From: Paulinella micropora | Taxonomy: Eukaryota > Cercozoa > Imbricatea > Euglyphida > Paulinellidae | Direction: 5' to 3' | NCBI GenBank assembly: GCA_019918135.1 | Contig: WBZZ01004539.1 | Coordinates: forward strand, 86,001 to 150,000 | DNA length: 64,000 nt | Shown: in pieces, positions 41,961-51,888 of the stretch | Layout of the letters: each line of letters starts with the position of its first letter | Position numbering within the stretch: the stretch's first letter is position 1 | Made by a program: the position numbers and the translations under genes | Notes under the pieces: generated by a model | Database searches by the model: none | Seen by the model: only the letters and a program-made list of their open reading frames with translations | Told to the model about the DNA's origin: nothing

Positions 41961-41966
<6 letters not shown>
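41731..41966 (-). repeat. tRNA-derived SINE, 5'-truncated copy
   Basis: Same family; 5' end at ACCATCTGGGCCC, 3' end in the (ATT)n tract at 41699-41730. Followed on the right by another AAT tract to about 42008 and an AGA-rich stretch. Confidence 0.8.
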
Positions 41967-42010
<44 letters not shown>

Positions 42011-42029
42011 TAAGAAGAAGAAGAAGATC

Positions 42030-43270
42030 AAGGGGGGAATACGGCACCACGTTGCTTGTATTTTTGAATGGTAATACATTTGTTCTTGACTTGCTGCTGG
42101 AAAAAAAAGAAGTTGAAGGGAGGAATTCAAAATTTACAAGAACGGCTAGAGAATCCGCTTTGACGTGCCGTATGATGTTATATCTATCGTATTTTAGCGT
42201 CTATCCGTGGGTCGATGCGCTGTGTGGCATGACTCGGGAAAAACTGCTAAATTCCACGGAATTTCCATGAAAATAATCCATAACTTTAAACTGCGGTTCA
42301 ACGTGACTACAATCGCAATAAAATGATCGGGTCAACGCTACTATTAATATGGGAGATTAATTCCGAGTCATTAGGATGCTACAACTTGGTGTAACATACA
42401 TCCTGATAATCTCTCCCACTCAGGTAAACTGTTAAGTGTAAAATATAGGATTTAAGGCTGTATGGGGTATAAGCTTCCCAGCTTCCCTTCCATATCCCTT
42501 TATCCTAGTCACCTACAACATTAAAACCGCAGGGAAATAATATTGTTCAAAACCGGAAATGTAATAAGAATTCATCTTATAAAACATTTAATAACAAGGA
42601 ATCACTTCTACGAGTGAATTCCCGTAAAAACCAATAGCGTCGATGTAGTATACCGTGGGTGTTACACTACCAGATATTAATAACATAATCATTGATTACT
42701 TATTCAGTAAAGCGGTTTTACCACGTCGAATAATCCGTGAGGAACTTATCGACTTCAATAAATTTACTTTAATGACAACTCTAAAGTAGTCAGAACTAGA
42801 AGTAACCGATAAACGGTACAGGTAGTTTTCTATGTTATTCTACAAAGAGAATTAGGTTTGATATTGACTGGCAAACATAATCTCTGAAGTAGAATAACCG
42901 TAAATTAATAGTTATTATATAATTACATACCATCTTTATACACTGATTTAGAAAAGTCTAGAAATATCTTGCCACAGTTATGCCATTATTCCGGCAAGTA
43001 GTAGGTAAAAGTGGCAATAGTAAATGATTTTAGAAAGTCCAGTGTACGGTGGCAGTTATTCTAATCCTAACGGTAACTAGTGATATTAGAGTTGCAGTCA
43101 GGGAATATTAATAATATAATGATGTAGTATCATACTACAATAACTTAGAATTTTGATGATTAGTGTGTTGAATTTTTTTTTCTCCACTATTTTTTTTTCT
43201 CCACTATCGACTCAGTTTAAAGACCATCTATGCATACATAAATGCCGTAAATAAATATATACATACCCTA
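42030..43270. other. Unassigned AT-rich host-like DNA
   Basis: No gene, repeat family or RNA that I can support. Stop codons are dense in all frames. Near 43168-43207 the word TTTTTTTTCTCCACTAT occurs twice in tandem. Confidence 0.35.
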
Positions 43271-43612
43271 CATATCCTACACACATGAATACGTACACAT
43301 ATATACATACGCACACTGCAACGACGGTACATACAAACAATTTATTACGAACAAGCATGCATACTTACACTGCATTCATTCATGCGTACAATATATATAC
43401 ATACATACATGCATGCAAGCATGAACACATGCATGCATACATATACAAACACATAGAACACATACAATGCACACATGCACACATGCACACATGCATACAC
43501 AGAAATACACATACATACGCATGCATACATACGTACGCATACGTGCATAGATACATACATTCATGCACGCACAAATACATAAAATACATACACACATGCA
43601 CACATGCATAAA
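43271..43612. repeat. (ACAT)n-type low-complexity tract
   Basis: Imperfect repeats of ACAT, ACAC and GCAT over about 340 bp. Open frames across it exist only because the repeat lacks stop codons. Confidence 0.85.
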
Positions 43613-44430
43613 GACATCCACCGCGGGGACTGCAAATATGATATGCCAGTCTGCCTTTTTACTGGATGAAAGAACATGCATTTAGTTTGTGTGTAGCGCA
43701 CGTGTGCGACAAAAATAGTGAGTAAAGAGGATGAATTTGAAAGTCCAGCACCCCACCATAGTCTAGAAGCGCGTCTGGCACTCCCCAGAAAGCTAACCGA
43801 TGGAGCTGAAAAGGTACCAGTTGTATGGCCCAAGTACAGGCTTTGAAAACATGTCGTGAAATGTGGTCTAGAGGGGGTGTGGAAGACAATCACGTGTGAT
43901 ACTGGCCCAAGCGTCTACTGGCTAGAAATCTGGAGTGCAAGTTTGGGCTGCTTTATGTGCTGAGGAGCTCTAACCGGCGCAGGGAACATGACAAGACACG
44001 TCTCCTGGGTCTATTCTATCGATCTGACACGTTTGTGCGTACGTGGTTGCACGGGGAAGGACGCAAGCTTGCACTGTCTATTCAACATGTGCAGAACTCA
44101 GCAGCAGAGAAGCTGTGCACCTCTACCAAGGTGTAGGGCCGTGTTGCAGACATCAATCTTAGGGCAAGCTATTGTGCTAGATCTGGATATTTGCATGGCA
44201 TGCTGTGGGACGTGGGGAAATGCACGCAGACAGCGCAAGGAGAAAGGTGGTCAGTCAGTACAGACCAAGCAGTTTGTGATACAGCCTCGAGAAAAACACA
44301 GGCAAGCCAGGAAATTGTTGAGTCATGGCGTACAGACATCAAGAGGCACCTAGACAATCGTTCTGGCTCAAAACATGCTGTGTCCCAGGTCGAACAGCAA
44401 ACAAACACGACCACCAGTAGTATAATATAC
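43613..44430. other. Unassigned balanced-GC host-like DNA
   Basis: No conserved protein or RNA recognised. Short frames of up to 121 codons are present, without coding-like composition. Confidence 0.3.
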
Positions 44431-44477
44431 TTTTTTTAAGGTCATTTTTCGTGCCTCAAAATGACGCTTTAAAAAAA
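44430..44477. repeat. Inverted repeat (hairpin)
   Basis: CTTTTTTTAAGGTCATTTT pairs with AAAATGACGCTTTAAAAAAAG across a nine-base loop, with one mismatch. Could be an element end or a transcript hairpin downstream of the gene at 44614. Confidence 0.6.
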
Positions 44478-44613
44478 GAATTCGCCTTCCAGCGCTATCT
44501 CCCGCACAATCAATACGAGAGCACAAAACACCCTAAAGAGCCCCCAATCTAGCACCGAGAGAAAACCCTTATTTGAATAAACAAAGTCAAATTTAGAATA
44601 AATTTGACTTACT

Positions 44614-45110
44614 TTACATCTCAAGCGGGACGACCCAATTGATTGAACCTTCATTGCCACCAACCTTCTTCGTCAAGGCCGACAGCGAAGGGAAGACGAG
44701 AATTTCTTCCTCATCTCTTCCCACAGAAGCAAGAAAGAAATTTTTCTTCCTTGGGTTTTTCATGGTTTCATCTCTCTCAACCCACGCGAACGAAAAATTC
44801 TCAGTTCTCTGCACGGGGTTGCGAACGAAATATTTTCGCTCGGCGTGAAAAGAAGTTATTTTTCCCCTATCGAGTTGAGCGAAATCTCGTGGAACCCTAA
44901 CTAGTTTGGGGTTCTTAAACTCCGCAGAGGCTTCAGGTTCAAGCTCACCCCATGGTTTCCAAAAACCTGCAACCACATTCATTATTATAAGTATCTCCAA
45001 CACGTTGGAGATTACGAGAAATGATAGAATTAGGACTTACCCGCAGGAGCAGGAGCAGGATTGAGGTTGATTTCACCAACGCCATCAACCAATTCTTCAG
45101 GCTCTCCCAT
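44614..45110 (-). CDS. Probable two-exon gene, unknown function
   Basis: Exon 1 runs from ATG at 45110 to 45041 (MGEPEELVDGVGEINLNPAP) and is followed by GTAAGT at 45040-45035. Exon 2 begins at 44966, directly after ...TTGCAG, continues in phase (FWKPWGELEPEASAEF) and stops at 44614. The 74-bp intron and the exact phase match (70 + 353 bases, 141 codons) support a real spliced gene. The product would be 140 residues, polar, with no family I recognise. It may be a host gene or a gene of an unrecognised element. Confidence 0.5.
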
Positions 45111-45268
45111 ATTCTATTACACACACAAAAGCATGTGTAATAGAAATTTCTTTGAATAAGGGTGGGGTTTGAACCCCTTGGTTTTGAAAAAAACCAATGT
45201 ATGTTGATAATGTTGATTCCTAAAAAATATCAACATATTTTAAATCAACATTTTACACTAAAGTCTTT

Positions 45269-45796
45269 TTATTCCGAGTTGCTATCCACACTCTCGGTTC
45301 TGTAGACTCTGTGCATATTCCTATCGGTTTCTCGTTTGCTATTAATGCTATCATTTACGTATTCGTTAATACCATCACTAGAGTATTTGTTAAACGAAGC
45401 ATTAAATGATAAATGCTCGTTCTCAATACCAGCAATAATATTATTCATGACAATTGCGGAACGTTGGCCACGATTATCTTTTTTCCATCTATAGAAATTA
45501 TCTAATTCTTTGTTTTTTTTCTGTTCCAATCTTTTCTTTCTCAAGCGAGCGATTTTATCTTCCTCTACTTCATTATTTTCAATACTTAATCGTCGCAACA
45601 TCTCATTAACCGCCTCTAGTTTTACTATGTCTGGCTGTTTCTTTTCAACGAGACGAGAAATTTCTTTGTCTATTTTAGAAATTCTTTCTTCGCATATTAT
45701 TTTATCCTTATTTAGTCTATCCTTACTTGTTCTACGAATTTCATATTCCTCAAACCAATCTGATTTAGTTTTGGTTCTGCTCGGAATTAAGTCCAT
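45269..45796 (-). CDS. Coiled-coil hypothetical protein, element C left end
   Basis: A 175-residue protein from ATG at 45796 (MDLIPSRTKTKSDWFEEYEI). An in-frame ATG at 45880 lies inside a repeat of GTGTCGCA words and is unlikely to be the start. Residues 20-110 form a charged coiled coil (KDKIICEERISKIDKEISRL). C-terminal part is polar with NNIIAGIENEHLSFNASF. No known family. It is the leftmost gene I can assign to element C. Confidence 0.5.
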   Translation of the reverse strand: MDLIPSRTKTKSDWFEEYEIRRTSKDRLNKDKIICEERISKIDKEISRLVEKKQPDIVKLEAVNEMLRRLSIENNEVEEDKIARLRKKRLEQKKNKELDNFYRWKKDNRGQRSAIVMNNIIAGIENEHLSFNASFNKYSSDGINEYVNDSINSKRETDRNMHRVYRTESVDSNSE

Positions 45797-45802
45797 TTTT
45801 TT

Positions 45803-45880
45803 TGCGACACTGCGACAAAAAAGCGAAATTCTGTCGCATAGGTTGCGACACTGCGACACCGCGGTGTCTTGGTGTCGCAT
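45803..45880. repeat. TGCGACAC direct repeats and a 14-bp palindrome
   Basis: TGCGACACTGCGACA occurs at 45803-45817 and again at 45844-45858; GACACCGCGGTGTC (45855-45868) is a perfect palindrome, and GGTGTCGCA follows. The cluster is just upstream of the start codon at 45796, so it could be an operator, iteron set or element-end signal. Confidence 0.6.
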
Positions 45881-45974
45881 GGTGATATTCCGGAAATAGA
45901 ATTTTCTAGAATTTTCTTAAAAAATTGACTTACGGCAATACTTCAAATACCATTTTTCCTGTATCATTGGTAGG

Positions 45975-46050
45975 ATTACGGATTGAGGAGACTAATGGGT
46001 TCGGCGTAGTCATTGAGATTTTAGGTTGCGGGTTCAAGTCCCTCACATTC
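45975..46050 (+). other. tRNA-like sequence (B box), probably a remnant
   Basis: GCGGGTTCAAGTCCCTC has the T-loop of a tRNA and is followed by a T-run (46054-46067) like a pol III terminator. GGATTGA and TCAATCC at the two ends of the 76-base stretch are complementary. D-arm and anticodon arm do not fold convincingly, so it is not a clear functional tRNA. Confidence 0.3.
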
Positions 46051-46135
46051 AATCCTTTTATTTTTTTTTGCCTAAGTTGAATTATATAAGTCAAAATATT
46101 GCCTTAAGTTGAATTATTTTTTAATTCAACTTAAC

Positions 46136-47133
46136 TTACAAATCCAATATTACCTTCACCTTCCTCTCTCTTTTACTCGTTCTAATATTTTCTGGTTCTA
46201 TTTCTTCTCTTTTTAATAACTCTTTTGTCTTTTTTTCTTTAATTACTTCTTTGGTCTGCTCCTTCATATCTTTTTCTTCGTCAACGGGTTTATCAAAATC
46301 AGTTTTTAATAAATCACGGGGGCTTACCAACTCATCGTTATTTAATATGATTTCAAACCCTTTCCTACCTTTGACTTTATAAATAATTTTGCTGAAAGTC
46401 TTTCCGCCCTTTGAAAAAAACATTCCTTTTATTTTCTTTTCTTACATTATCGCCAACATTGAATTCATCAATTAAATTATCCCGAGTGATACTCTGTTTA
46501 TTTTTATCTCTTCTAGCAAAGACATCTACTGGTTTGGCTTGTATCCCTCTATGAACTTTATGATTGTAAGCATTAACCAAGTCTTGAATATAACTTACCC
46601 AGTCAAAATTTCTATTAGTTTCAAATAAAAGGTCTAACCACCTTCTAATACTTCTTATCACTCTATCAACAACCGCAAGTGCTCTATGGTCGCCAACTTC
46701 AACGACATCGTGTTTAATTCCATTTTCAATAAAATAATCACGAGTAGCCCTTTATATTCTCCTCCGCTGTCAGTTGTAATTGACTTTGGTTTATAAGGTA
46801 TAGATTTCAAAGCATAATATACTTCTTTCGCTGTTTTATTTTTTAGCGGAATGATTATTAAAAATCTGGAATGGCAATCAATCCAAACGAGCATCCAAGC
46901 ATAGCCCTTATGCCTTTCTTATCTTTTATCTTACTCATATCCGCTAAGTCTAAGAAAACTTGGTCTAACGGCTTATCAACCCATATTGTATTCCATATTT
47001 TCGGGTTTTTCTTTTGGTGGTGTATTTCAAGGGCTTCTTCTTCTTTTGTCCTTTTTATTTCTTCTCCAGTTGGTGTATCCTCAAGTTGGCTATCCGCATT
47101 CTGTGTATTAATAATTGTATGTTTATAGTCCAT
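46136..47133 (-). pseudogene. Retrovirus-like (rve) integrase of Polinton type, frameshifted
   Basis: Start MDYKHTIINTQN at 47133. Across four frames: VFLDLADMSKIK (first Asp), WIDCHSRFLIIIPLKNKTAKEV, SITTDSGGEYKG (second Asp), and GDHRALAVVDRVIRSIRR, which is the characteristic Polinton/virophage integrase segment, then YNHKVHRGIQAKPVDVF. The C-terminal chromo-like/basic tail ends in KRERKVKVILDL. Breaks near 46865, 46700 and 46410. This enzyme would insert the viral DNA into the host chromosome. Divergent from the small gene at 47144 across only 10 bases. Confidence 0.8.
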
Positions 47134-47143
47134 ATTATATACA

Positions 47144-47401
47144 ATGAGATTTTTAAAGTCCAACATTAAGAATAAAAAATATAAAGTCATTAGTCCAAAA
47201 GGTAAGGTTATCAATTTTGGTGATACTAGATATGAACATTATAAAGACCGCATAGGACTATATTCACATTTAGACCATTTAGATAAAGTAAGAAGAAAAA
47301 ATTATAGAAAAAGAGCAAAGGCTATAAAAAATTCAAAAGGTGAATTAACTTATAATAATCCAGAGTATAGTAATTATTACTCATATCATTTCCTTTGGTG
47401 A
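47144..47401 (+). CDS. Small basic conserved viral protein
   Basis: An intact 85-residue protein: KYKVISPKGKVINFGDTRYE, then HLDHLDKVRRKNYRKRAKAI and NYYSYHFLW at the end. This pattern (FG...Y.D....D..RR.NYR.R......YSYHFLW) is familiar as a short protein of unknown function recurring in large DNA viruses and phages. Function unknown; possibly DNA-binding. Divergent from the integrase. Confidence 0.6.
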   Translation: MRFLKSNIKNKKYKVISPKGKVINFGDTRYEHYKDRIGLYSHLDHLDKVRRKNYRKRAKAIKNSKGELTYNNPEYSNYYSYHFLW

Positions 47402-47483
47402 ATTTAAAATTTTAAAAACACTCTATCTATTTCATCACTTTTTTCTTTCTTAGCACCTGAAGATTGATTATATACCTTTACAC

Positions 47484-47918
47484 TTACACTACTTGATTTT
47501 TTAGCCTACCTTTCTTAGGCTTGATTTCTTCTTCACTACTCTCGCTTTCACTTTCTTCACTCTCTGGCTCGGGCTCTATCTTCTTGCTCTTCTTCGCTCT
47601 CTTAGTCTCCGCCTTCGCTCTTTTGATTTTCATTTTCGCCATCTTTTCGGCAATTATATCAGTGAAATCAACCTCGTCCTCACTCTCACTCTTTTCCTCT
47701 GGGCTATCATTATCATGTTCAGTAATAATATCCTTAGCCAAGTTCTTTTCTTCAATTTGTTTTATTCGTTCCTCCATATCTTCGTCTTCTTGCTTTACAG
47801 CATTTCGGTATTGTGCTAATACATTTTTAGCATGCTCCATCTTTCGTTGTTTCGCTTTCGCTTTTATTCCTTCCACAGCACTACCCCAATTCTTACGACT
47901 TGCTTCAGCGGACGGCAT
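47484..47918 (-). CDS. Charged coiled-coil hypothetical protein
   Basis: A 144-residue protein starting MPSAEASRKNWGSAVEGIKA, with a Lys-rich helix, a Glu/Asp-rich middle and alternating acidic and basic runs (KRAKAETKRAKKSKK, then Ser-Glu repeats). No family recognised. It could be a scaffold- or core-type protein. It is divergent from the fibre gene with a structured intergenic region between. Confidence 0.5.
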   Translation of the reverse strand: MPSAEASRKNWGSAVEGIKAKAKQRKMEHAKNVLAQYRNAVKQEDEDMEERIKQIEEKNLAKDIITEHDNDSPEEKSESEDEVDFTDIIAEKMAKMKIKRAKAETKRAKKSKKIEPEPESEESESESSEEEIKPKKGRLKNQVV

Positions 47919-47994
47919 TCTATACTAAGATTAATATATTTTAGTATTTTTAATAATTAATTGATATTTGACAATTTCACTTCTATCTTGCTAA

Positions 47995-48135
47995 TCGTAA
48001 GATTTTTCGTTTATTGTCAAACATCGTTTTAAAATAAAATTTTATTCTAATAATATAGGAAACGATTTTCTAAATTATCTCAAACGAGTTTGAGATTTAC
48101 GAAAAGCGAAGCGAAAGTGTGAATTTAGAAAATCA
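47995..48135. promoter_or_regulatory. Intergenic stem-loop before the fibre gene
   Basis: GATTTTCTAAATT (48064-48076) pairs perfectly with AATTTAGAAAATC (48122-48134), one base before the fibre start codon. Inside it CTCAAAC pairs with GTTTGAG (48079-48094) and AGCGAAGCGAAAG follows. AAACATCG occurs just upstream at about 48019. The same parts recur in the four other late intergenic regions of element C. Confidence 0.6.
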
Positions 48136-51100
48136 ATGTCGCAATATAAATCACTCTTAGGCCTTAATGAGTTGGCGGTTGATAGTCTAGACATAAAAAA
48201 CTTAGACCTTACCAACACAAACATAGTGGGCTTATACACAGATAGGGTGCCAGAAGATGCTGACCCCGTAAATCTTTATTACACCGACGGACGATTTGAT
48301 GCGAGGTTGGCTTTAAAATCAACGACGGACTTAAAAGAAGGCACTAATCTATACTATACTGATGGTAGGTTTGATGCGCGACTAACTACTAAATCAACCA
48401 CTAACCTAGCCGAAGGCACCAATTTATATTATACTAATGCTAGGTTTGACACTCAATTAGCAACAAAGAGCACAACCAACTTAACCGAAGGAACTAACTT
48501 ATACTACACCACAGCAAGGGCTAATACAGATTTTGACACAAGGATAGCAACTAAATCAATAGATGCTTTAAGTGATGTAATCATAACAGGCACACCCGCC
48601 GATAACCAACTACTCATTTATAGCACGGGGCAATGGAGAAACACAAACTCACCTTTTCTAAGATTGGATGGTCTCGCTATGATGTTTGGAGATTTAAATA
48701 TGGGGGGTTTTAATGTAGCAAATGTCAATTTAGTTGATGGTATTGATGTTTCGGCTCTTGACACTTCGGTGGTAAAACTAACGGGAGACCAAACCATAAC
48801 AGGGAATAAAACATTTACTACTTATGTGGCCGTAAAAGACTCAAATCCTTTAAACACAGGCAAATTATTCTTCAATTACAACAATAATATGGGCTCTATC
48901 TATTCGTCGGAGGCAGGCGGCGCAACGGGCTATCCATTATCTTTTGTCGGCTCGTCCATACTTTTTGCTCCAACAACAGGTGGTGGAATGACATTGACAA
49001 ATAATGTTTTAAATTTTAACAGCACAACAGCAATCCGCGGACTTCCAGCGCCATTCTATGACGGCGATGCTTCAACAAAAGCATATACCGATACTAAACT
49101 GGCAAAGGATGGCACAACGGCTATGACGGGTAGTTTAAATATGGGAGGATTTTCAATAACAAATGTTGGTAATGTTGATGGTATTGATGTTTCTACTCTT
49201 GATACCGCAGTCGTCAAACTAACAGGAGACCAAACCATAGCAGGAACCAAAACATTCAGCAACATAATAAATGCTAGTGCGGGGATTGATATGAAAAGCC
49301 AAAGCATAACAAATGTTAATCTTGTTGATGGTGTTGATGTTTCTACTCTTGACACTTCTGTCGTTAAACTAACAGGAGACCAAACCATAGCAGGGAATAA
49401 AAAATTTACTTCAATAATAGAAGTGCGGGGTGCTACTGCTCCAACCGCTTTTGATGGTATCGGTATTGCCTTTGATACAGCGACAAATATAGGAATGATT
49501 GCCGCACAAAAAATAGCAACTGCGAGTTGGTATCCGATACAAATAACGGGTTCGTATGTAGAGTTATATTCAGGTAATACTTTAATTATAACCGCAACTG
49601 GCACTACACTATCTTTGAATAACAACAAAATAACAAACTTAGCCACACCAACAGCAACAACGGACGGAGCAAATAAAAGTTATGTTGATACAAAAGACGG
49701 GCAAAATGTGAAACTAACAGGAAACCAAACCATAGCAGGAATTAAGACATTTAGCAGTGCCCTTGAAATAACAGGAAATTCAACGAATGCGACAACAAAA
49801 GGAACATTCGTGGTTTTTAACTCCACAGCCAATATAGGAACTATCGGTTGCCTTGATATGGGCACGGGCGTGAATTATAACTTTGAAATAAATGCGAAAA
49901 AAGTAAGTTTCGTTATTGATGGAGCGATAGTTGGTTGGGTAAATGCTTCGGGGCTAGATTGTAATAGTAGCAAAATAGCCAACCTTGGAACTCCAACATT
50001 ATCAACAGACGGAGCGACAAAAGGGTATGCGGACACATTGGACGGGCAAAATGTAAAACTATCAACAGACCAAACCATAACGGGAAGCAAAACATTCAAC
50101 GGGGCGAGCACTACGATAAAATATCTAACTTTAACAAACAATGCTGATTTTAATAATCAAACTATCACTAATGGTGGAAATATAACATATAATGGGGCGA
50201 GGATATTAAACCAAAATGGAGGAGATATATTCTTTTCACAGACATCGGGAGATTATCAGTATTTCTTATTTACTCTAAATACCGCTACAAGTGGAACCGC
50301 GAACCAAAGAGGTTATGTATTCACGAATGTAGCATCTGATGTAAAAGGGGCGGGACTTTATATTTCAAAACTTTTGGATAATAAAAGTGCTTCGTCTGAC
50401 ATTGTCCGTTTTAACAATGCGGGCGGTATGCGGTTTTATGGAGCCTTAGATATGAACTCAAACAATATAACAAATGGAGGAACAATAACGGGAACAACAA
50501 TTACTTCAACCGCGGGTATATCAACAACAACAGCAACCGCGAGTGGATTAATAACGGCAAATGCGGGTATATCAACAACAACGGCAACCGCAAGTGGCCT
50601 ACTAACAGCAACAGGAGGTTCAAGCATAGTTATACAAGGAAATACTAATGGAGGTAATACAAGAGGAATATTTTTGTGGGACACTGGCAATACAAATTAT
50701 GGTATTTATATGGCACAATCTGGAGCCAATAAATCTCTAGCAGGTGGAGTGGCATCAGCCGTTGCTGGAAACGATTTTACTTCTTTCGCCGTTAGATTTA
50801 GAGTTAGCAATGTTTCAACCGATGGTTTTATATGGGAGAACTCTTCCGAACAATTGTTAATGTCATTAAACGGGGCAAACGGGACTTTATGGACGAAAGG
50901 ATTAATAACGGCTAGTGCGGGTATATCAACAACAACATTAACAACAACCGATAATATAGTAGTAGGAGCGGGTAAAAGTGTGATTATTGATAGAAGTGCT
51001 GTTGCTAATAATAAACTGGTTTTATATGATAGTGGAACACCTTCAACAACTGGATTTTATGGATTTGGTATTGCTAGTAATACATTAATTTATAATGTTA

Positions 51101-51888
51101 ATGCTTCAACGGATAGCCACGTATTTTACTATGCTGCAACAAATGAATTATTTAGAATAAACAACACAGCAATCACTGCTTCAAAGGCAATAACGGCGAA
51201 TGCTGGATTAACTATGACAACAACATCCAGCGGATTTTTAACACTAAGACAAAGACCAGGCAATACGTCCAACCCGCAAATATGTATGAAAGCAGGAGAC
51301 TCATCAGGTTATGCTTCAATAATGAATACAGGTGGTTTATTACACGCTTGGTCAACTTCACTATCAAATGGTGAAAACAATACAGGATATGTTTATATGA
51401 CTGCGGGAGCAAATGTTTGGTCTTCTGGTTCAGACAGGAGATTAAAATCAGATATTAAAACACTAGAATGTGAGGGATGTTGTGAGAAATTAATGAAAAT
51501 TAATTGTTGCTCATATTATTGGAAATCAGACGAGAAAAAAGAAAAAAAGAGCCACGGATTTATTGCCGACGAGGTTAAAAAAATATTTCCAGAATTTGTA
51601 TCTGAAAGTGGAATGAAGGCAGACGACGGAAAAAGCATCCTTGAAGGAGTATCATATATGGAATTTATACCAGTATTAGTCAGTGCTTTTCAACATATGG
51701 TGGATAATCTCGGACATGTCCGAGATAGGGTAGATAATTTAGAGAAAGAAAATAAAACTTTACTTAATATACTACAAGACCAAGCAAACCAATTAGCCGA
51801 AATTAGAGCAGTCGTTTTTTTCAAATGTCAAATAATACAACCAGACTTCACAGACCCCCACCTATTATGGATATGGATGGCGAACTAA
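48136..51888 (+). CDS. Fibre/tail-spike-like protein with C-terminal S74 chaperone domain (1250 aa)
   Basis: The N-terminal 20-150 residues hold NLYYTDGRFDARL-type repeats, as in phage and virus fibre shafts. The centre contains many LNMGGF, VDGVDVSTLDT and KLTGDQTIAG repeats, suggesting a trimeric beta-helical shaft. The C-terminus has GSDRRLKSDIKTLE, KSHGFIADEVKKIFPEFV and GVSYMEFIPVLVSAF, the peptidase S74 (endosialidase-type) intramolecular chaperone, where the Ser in the GSDRRLKSD segment is the cleavage site, followed by a coiled coil. S74 domains fold and then cut themselves off trimeric fibres. An attachment fibre is the likely role. The frame is fully open, and the last 25 codons overlap the next gene. 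Confidence 0.85.
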   Translation: MSQYKSLLGLNELAVDSLDIKNLDLTNTNIVGLYTDRVPEDADPVNLYYTDGRFDARLALKSTTDLKEGTNLYYTDGRFDARLTTKSTTNLAEGTNLYYTNARFDTQLATKSTTNLTEGTNLYYTTARANTDFDTRIATKSIDALSDVIITGTPADNQLLIYSTGQWRNTNSPFLRLDGLAMMFGDLNMGGFNVANVNLVDGIDVSALDTSVVKLTGDQTITGNKTFTTYVAVKDSNPLNTGKLFFNYNNNMGSIYSSEAGGATGYPLSFVGSSILFAPTTGGGMTLTNNVLNFNSTTAIRGLPAPFYDGDASTKAYTDTKLAKDGTTAMTGSLNMGGFSITNVGNVDGIDVSTLDTAVVKLTGDQTIAGTKTFSNIINASAGIDMKSQSITNVNLVDGVDVSTLDTSVVKLTGDQTIAGNKKFTSIIEVRGATAPTAFDGIGIAFDTATNIGMIAAQKIATASWYPIQITGSYVELYSGNTLIITATGTTLSLNNNKITNLATPTATTDGANKSYVDTKDGQNVKLTGNQTIAGIKTFSSALEITGNSTNATTKGTFVVFNSTANIGTIGCLDMGTGVNYNFEINAKKVSFVIDGAIVGWVNASGLDCNSSKIANLGTPTLSTDGATKGYADTLDGQNVKLSTDQTITGSKTFNGASTTIKYLTLTNNADFNNQTITNGGNITYNGARILNQNGGDIFFSQTSGDYQYFLFTLNTATSGTANQRGYVFTNVASDVKGAGLYISKLLDNKSASSDIVRFNNAGGMRFYGALDMNSNNITNGGTITGTTITSTAGISTTTATASGLITANAGISTTTATASGLLTATGGSSIVIQGNTNGGNTRGIFLWDTGNTNYGIYMAQSGANKSLAGGVASAVAGNDFTSFAVRFRVSNVSTDGFIWENSSEQLLMSLNGANGTLWTKGLITASAGISTTTLTTTDNIVVGAGKSVIIDRSAVANNKLVLYDSGTPSTTGFYGFGIASNTLIYNVNASTDSHVFYYAATNELFRINNTAITASKAITANAGLTMTTTSSGFLTLRQRPGNTSNPQICMKAGDSSGYASIMNTGGLLHAWSTSLSNGENNTGYVYMTAGANVWSSGSDRRLKSDIKTLECEGCCEKLMKINCCSYYWKSDEKKEKKSHGFIADEVKKIFPEFVSESGMKADDGKSILEGVSYMEFIPVLVSAFQHMVDNLGHVRDRVDNLEKENKTLLNILQDQANQLAEIRAVVFFKCQIIQPDFTDPHLLWIWMAN

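Noticed and set aside
38813-42008. CRISPR-like regular repeats
   Set aside because: The repeats are long SINE-like units and AAT microsatellites, not short repeats with unique spacers, and the DNA is eukaryotic.
43285-43611. Overlapping open frames of 70-110 codons on both strands
   Set aside because: They are produced by an ACAT-type low-complexity tract without stop codons; the predicted proteins are pure repeat (His, Thr, Tyr or Cys, Val, Met).
45975-46050. A functional tRNA gene
   Set aside because: T-loop and end complementarity are present, but the D-arm and anticodon arm do not fold properly, and no usable anticodon loop with T33 can be placed.
49056-50690. Long minus-strand frames opposite the fibre gene
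   Set aside because: They are antisense shadows of a repetitive coding sequence with strong codon bias; the plus strand carries the continuous 1250-codon frame with recognised domains.
48136-51888. A bacteriophage origin for the right-hand region because of the S74 fibre
   Set aside because: The surrounding genes (adenain-like protease, A32-like ATPase, penton, DJR capsid, rve integrase, pPolB) are those of eukaryotic Polinton-like viruses.
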